From Pohlia nutans (taxonomy: Eukaryota; Streptophyta; Bryopsida; Bryales; Mniaceae), in NCBI GenBank assembly GCA_022496805.1, contig CM040085.1:12367811-12431810 (forward strand): a DNA stretch of 64,000 bases, in the 5' to 3' direction. The position numbers and the translations under genes are program-made. A model generated the notes under the pieces. The model saw only the letters and a program-made list of their open reading frames with translations, was not told the DNA's origin and did not search any database. Positions 57,067-64,000 of this stretch are shown one piece after another (the first letter of the stretch is position 1; each line of letters begins with the position of its first letter).

Positions 57067-59810
57067 GATAAAACTATGAGAGTATCATCATCATATAATA
57101 TTTTTCTAAACTTCTTGTTTGATGTATTCAGAATTATAAAATTTATTATATTTAGTACACAAAAGCTGGAGATATACATGAACATTTTGATTTTTCATCA
57201 TTTAGAAAAACACATAGAGTTTACAATTGTAGAGATGGGCGCTTGTATGGTACGGTCTACTAGAATTCTTGTCCCCGTGCACTCTTTTGAGGATTCCAAG
57301 AATTTGAAAATTTTGTTTCAAATAGAGAAAAATATTTTGTGAAATTCAAAGTGATAGAGTGGACCCTATTGATAGAAGAGAATTTTTTTTGATAAAAAAA
57401 ATAAAATCAGCATTATATTTTAATGGAGAATTGGAGATTGAAATAAAGGGTAAACGAGTACATTGTCACTATGCATAATATGCACTCTAAATTCTAAAAG
57501 AGATGGTTGTGCATGGAATTTTGAGCTATGAGTTTTTTCAGTGTTCAAATATGTGAAGAAAAATATCTTCCAATTTTTTCGAATTTATTAAAGTTTCAAA
57601 TTTTAAAACGTGTTATTTTTGGGAGGGATTAATTGTTTCTCTATTTTGAATTTTTTTTTCTGATGGATTTCTTTTTTGAATGTACTTGAGAATGGAATTT
57701 TATATGTTGTCTTATTTTAAAAAAAATTAATATAGAATTAAACATGAACTATATTTACATTCAAAGTTTGATCATGAATTGGTAAAACTCTTATTAAAAT
57801 TGGAGTTTTGATACTCAAAATGTTCAACATAAATTCATTTTGACATTCTAAAAATTTATTTTTTGATTAATATGTACAAAAATCTAGAAGTTGGTTCACT
57901 CATTTTTTCATTGAATCATTGCTACATAATTTTCAAATTGGTTTGAAAGTTAGCTTTTTAAACAAAATGCTCAAAGTGCACAAATGTGCACGAGAATGTA
58001 GTTGGTGCACCAAAAGGAGTTGGTGGACCGTACCATACAAACGCCCAGATGGATAACAAGCTTGATTCAACTTTCTTAAATATTATATGTAGTTATGTAG
58101 AACTTTCTAAATGAACAAAAACAAAATTGAAAGGGATCAACATGACTGAGATATGTTTTAGAAGATCCTACATATTTCAGAATTTGAAGATTTATTAAGA
58201 TTTATTATAAAAAATAAAAAACTAATTGGAAAGATGATTTGTTTGATTGATGCGGAAACAAGGTTTTAGATTTAGATTTTAGATTAAATCAACATGGTTA
58301 AATTTACTTTACTATCCTTATTATCATAAAATATATCTTGAAATCAAAAATTCATTCAAAATTTTAATTCAATTTTATTTGGTCCATAAACAATTTCAAA
58401 CCATTCCTTGATTTTGTAAATATATAATCCTATTTATGAGGACTTTTTCAAATTTTTCAATAAGCCAATTCTTGAAAAATGTTTTTTTAGGGTCATTTTT
58501 CAAATTGAAACATCAACATAACCTTTTTAGAAAATAGATAGAAGGTATTTTATATAGTTCAAAAGTTAAACAATTAGTTTAAAAATCTTGCATAATTTTA
58601 TTTGATGAAACAGACAAGAGTTGACTCAAAGGCCAAATATACAATTGAAAATGTTAATTCATATTTTTAAAAGTGTAGCCGCAAGGGGTTGATTTATTTT
58701 CAAAGGGATGATTTGTGTGGACAATTTTTATTTAGGTAAAGCCAAATACATGGTATTGAGGGGACAAATGTAGAAGGTTCATAACTCAAATTTTGAAATT
58801 ATTATATATGGAAAGCGTTATTTATTTAGTTCCTAAAAAAATCATCATTTAATGCTAGTACAAAACCACACCAATTTACATTTGTGGGATGCACTTTTCA
58901 ATGTTCTTTAACTTGATTTAAGAAGATTTAATATAACTTTGTATTTAAATTTGTTAAATTTGTTTAAATTTGTGTTTAAATTTGTTTTTTAGAAAACCCT
59001 TTTCATGAAATGTAAATTGGGGTGGTTTGTACTAGCATAATTTTTTTTTTAAATTAATGCCTAATACGACTTGCAAGTAGAGTTCTAAATTTCAATCAAA
59101 ATTCCATTGTTATACTAAATTTTCATTCAACTAAATAAACTAGTTTGGAGAAAATCAACAATTAACAAGGGAGTGTAAAGTTTCTTTGTTTGACAAAGCT
59201 ATATAATCGTACTTTATAGTGCCATAATAATAACATTGTTGCATGTCACTAACAACAATAAAACTGGTACTTATTAAAAAAGACACGCCATGCCACCATT
59301 TTTCATGATTTCTTCATAAAATTTCCTAACTTTAAAAGTACCAAGTCTAGTTTTTAGATTACTTTTTTATTTTCAAAATTCTCAAATATTGCGCACTTTA
59401 CTGCATTTTAAAACCTCACGAATCAAAATCTGATTTTCAATCTAGAACATGAAAACCTATCAAATTTTTAGAATAATTTTTTTGAAGGGATTTATCTTGC
59501 ACAACATAGTTTTCCATTGTGAAATTTACCATCCACCAAAAAAATCATACTATTTGAAGTTATTTTATGGTTATAATGGTTTTTTTTTTAAATTTAAACC
59601 TCAAAAATCACAAGAAAAGATATGTAGTGGAATTTTCAAAAATTACCATAGTAAATTTTAACAAATATGGATGACTGGTAAATAGTGAGTCATCAACCAT
59701 TAATGTTTCATTGATATGACCACAACAAATATCATGTGAATTTAGAAATATCAACAATTTTTTGATGAACTAATCGAATTCACTCAATCCCAACCCACTT
59801 AAGAATGTCT
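57067..59810. other. gene-free AT-rich stretch
   Basis: No supported gene or clear repeat over about 2.7 kb. The AT content is very high and reading frames are short. Confidence 0.5.
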
Positions 59811-60055
59811 CGAAGATCTTCAAGACTTCATTCAACATGGTCCAAGTATTGCTCAAAATTTAGATGAGTAGTTGAGGCAAATTCTTGAATGCCATAGAAA
59901 ATTGATTTTTGGAAACAATCTCAGGACTCGCGTTGTGTCGATCTATGCCTTCTAGATTGGAATCAGTGATGAAAGCAAAGAGTGGACACACACGTTGGTA
60001 GATTGGTCAAGTTTGGTGATCATTAAATCACTTTTGTATGTAGGAGAAGTATAGA
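59811..60055 (+). pseudogene. decayed coding relic of unknown family
   Basis: One reading phase gives ECLEDLQDFIQHGPSIAQNL, LRQILECHRKLIFG and SDESKEWTHTLVDWSSLVII, interrupted by TAG codons. The composition looks protein-like rather than random AT DNA, but no family was recognised. Might be a retroelement or gene fragment. Confidence 0.25.
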
Positions 60056-61740
60056 CAATCAAGTAGTTGTAGAGCTTGAAGTAGTCAAATGTAATAGGCG
60101 ACAATTAATATGACACTCCGTAACTCCGTTTATATGAAAATTTGTAACTTTAAAAAAAATAAAAAATTACAAAGTTGTTTATTTTTATGTTTTTTACTAG
60201 CAGGTTCGATCAAAATTTTAAAATCTATTGTAAATGATTTATAAGTGAATTTATAAGGTTCAACACCAAAAACACTTTACAAATTCACTAAAAGTCAACA
60301 GTCTATTTTTGAAAAATGAAACTTAGTATGATTGATCATAATAGTGTTAAATGAGAGTATATATTGAAAATTTTATAAAATGCCAATTTCATGTCAATTT
60401 AGATCAATTTTCTCATTGGTGGGTAGAAGAGGCGACAATCTTATTGTTAGAGCATTGTATATTATTTGCTTTTGAGTGGAATGAAGTATATGTTGACATA
60501 AAAAAGAAAAAAAGAAAAAAGAAAATTAAGGAGATATAAAGAAAAAAAGAAGAAAAAATGATCGTTGAAACTACAGGACAAAAACGGATCAAAATATTAA
60601 TAAACTTCATAAGATTTCACAATAAAAATATAAAAATGACCGAAGTACATGTATATTAAAAGCTCTACTTTTGAAAGGAGTAGACCTTGCCCTTGAAGCA
60701 TAAATATACGAATTACCCCAACAAACTCTTCATTTACGATGGTCTCCTGGATCAACGTTGTTATTATTATTATTATTATGTGAAAAGGGAATGAAAATGG
60801 AAAAGGAAAGATAATCACTGGTAGAGTTTGGGACGAGGTCACGTTTACTAATAGCCCCGGCTGGCGTGTGTTTGCATTGATGTGTAATTGTTTGAGGTTT
60901 TACATAAAGTACCTTATACTTATTTATGTTTGAAATTGAGATGAATTCGTGCCCATTGTTCAATGTGCATATAGTTTATTGGAATTCAAAATATTAAAAG
61001 AAAAGAAAATAAAAATATATATAAACCTCATGTTAAATCCATGAACATGTATCCATAGGACTCCATGTTTTTTTTAAAAGTCACAAATAAAAAACATATT
61101 AGAAGAGATATTGGGCTCAATAAGGCCCCCACTTTGGATCAGCTGAAGTCACTTGACCAAATATTTAAAAATAAATAAAATCACAATAGGGCATGGACAA
61201 CGATCTGCTACGTTAGACTAACATTTTTTTTTTTTAAATTTAAAATTTTGATTGATTCTTGTCGGTACATTGTTGATCATCAATTTCTCAAAGTATAGGA
61301 GCCATGTTGAGGCCTCATATCTCCCCTAATGACATCCCCTTTAAAGTTTTCTCCGAGTCTAAGTTCTCTTCTAAAAATTATAAAACTATCAAACAAAAAG
61401 CCTCTCGCCAAATTCTTGAACATGTGTCAAGACCTTAAGTTTAAAATAAAAATTAGTAATTAGAAAACCTCTCTTTTACAATTGTTTCCAACTCTAAATA
61501 GACTTTTCAGAAATAGAAATTATAAAAAGAATATCAACTAAAGAACCTCAGTCGGAATTTGCGGAGTATACAATTTGTTGAGGCCTCACTTTGCGGAATA
61601 CCCCCTACGCCGGCAAAATTGCATGAGATCTTTGGTGGAATTGGACACTTTTGGTGGTTCAGTGAAATAAGGAGCCCTTTGCACTAGTGCACAAGGCAAT
61701 GCTCACATAAATTTACCCACCGTAGGAATGTGAGGCATGT
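60056..61740. other. gene-free AT-rich stretch
   Basis: No supported gene. A short (TTA)n run lies at about 60760-60780. Confidence 0.45.
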
Positions 61741-62355
61741 TGTACAGTCGGGTACAACATGCTTACGGATTTTTCAATCAGTTTTCATTAGAAAGTTCAA
61801 CAGTTTTTAGGAAGCTCAAGCATGCTCAAAAATGAACCGATTTTGAAACCATAAGTTCCATTGGAATTGCAATGAAGCGTGCTTCAACTTCATAATAAGT
61901 GAAAAGAGAATTATTTAAAATAAGACAACAATTTGAATTTCTTTTATGTACTATCTATCATTTCATAGTGAACCTGTGGAAGATAGTCAAAGATTTTTGC
62001 ATTAAGGTAAAGAACAAGTAAGAAATCATACAAATAGTTCAAGTGGTGTGGGATCAAGTATCTCTAGAGCATTGTGAAGGTTCATTTTTAATATGTACTA
62101 TTAAATACAAGTTGTAATTTTCACAAATGGTGGCAACACTAAATGGTAGATAGCATATAAAAAACATCGGGTTTTTTGTATGATTGTCAATTACATATGT
62201 GTATTTTTAATGATGTTAAAATAGACTTTAGTGTGATTCTAATGCAAATTAAAATTTGAAATTATGTTCATTTTTGAGCATACAGGGGCCTTCCAAAGTT
62301 CCCACAAATCTCAACTGGATCCAAAATTTGTAACCATTTTGTACCCGACTGTACA
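61741..62355. mobile_element. small TIR element
   Basis: TGTACAGTCGGGTACAA at 61741-61757 is the exact reverse complement of TTGTACCCGACTGTACA at 62339-62355. The next inward sequences are also partly mirrored (GAAAGTTCAA and TTTTTAGGAAGC regions, then AAAAATGAAC against GTTCATTTTT). No coding capacity; the superfamily is unassigned. Confidence 0.7.
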
Positions 62356-62480
62356 AGATTTCCCGGGCATGGCTTCGAGAGTGTATCAAACTCACGACCT
62401 CGAGATCAGTGCTTTAGGGATCCAACAAGGCCTTTGGCTAGTAAATCTCTTCAGCTTTGATGCATAGAAAGCATCCGTCG
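62356..62480 (-). mobile_element. tRNA-derived SINE-like element
   Basis: On the minus strand an A-box-like TAGCCAAAGGCC (62440-62429) and a B-box-like GTGAGTTTGATAC (62395-62383) are spaced about 34 bases apart, as in a pol III promoter. The start abuts the TIR element at 61741-62355. No complete tRNA fold. Confidence 0.45.
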
Positions 62481-62488
62481 CACATTAC

Positions 62489-62524
62489 ATAGAGAGAGGC
62501 CCTCTTGTGAGGGCCTCTCTCTAT
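62489..62524. repeat. perfect hairpin
   Basis: ATAGAGAGAGGCCCTC, a TTGT loop, then GAGGGCCTCTCTCTAT. The 16-base arms are exact. The role is unknown; it lacks a U-tract that would mark a pol III terminator. Confidence 0.85.

Positions 62525-64000
<1,476 letters not shown>

Overview
The window is nuclear DNA of a land plant. It carries a HAESA-like LRR receptor kinase, a two-AP2-domain factor, an F-box protein, an S1-type (SPH) protein, an MSI1/RBAP48 first exon, GT-AG introns and a short TTTAGGG telomere-type tract. Low gene density, AT-rich spacers and unusual DNA transposon families (TTAA-targeting elements, a DD34E Tc1 element) fit a non-seed plant such as a bryophyte, lycophyte or fern better than a compact angiosperm. 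That placement is inference.

Layout. 0-5 kb: a foldback element and TTAA-flanked elements. 5.5-6.7 kb: exon remnants of a plastid-type carbamoyl-phosphate synthase small subunit. 7.9-11.9 kb: an LRR receptor kinase with intact splice sites but three in-frame TAA stops. 12-30 kb: an S1-like secreted protein gene with a phase problem, at least eight more TTAA elements, one nearly complete Tc1-type transposon with a broken transposase, and a small unrecognised ORF.

30.2-45.3 kb is the remarkable part. Long imperfect terminal inverted repeats (one block identical over 21 bp, another 25/26, an outer one 26/32) enclose about 15 kb. Inside lie two FCP1/NIF-like HAD domains, a multi-exon gene with a ParB-like domain and a possible methyltransferase segment, and, in divergent orientation, a gene resembling DDE-transposon-associated proteins. 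About 40 copies of a 19-bp palindrome (consensus TATCGGCTGSCAGCCGATA) lie between the repeats, in introns, intergenic DNA and coding exons; none was noticed elsewhere in the window. A file of eight half-sites sits just upstream of the ParB-gene start. I read this as a decayed giant DNA transposon with its own palindromic site system. It is broken by a CACTA insertion, a second TIR element (with a SINE inside), stops and frameshifts.

45.8-64 kb: a 1.4-kb TTAA foldback, an intact F-box gene, an intact AP2-like gene with tandem acidic repeats, another TTAA element, long AT-rich gene-poor DNA, a small TIR element next to a tRNA-derived SINE, and the first exon of an MSI1-like histone-binding WD40 gene at the right edge. 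The genes outside the large element are unrelated and form no pathway. Most in-frame stops in the decayed genes are TAG or TAA where glutamine codons fit, as expected from C-to-T decay of silenced DNA.
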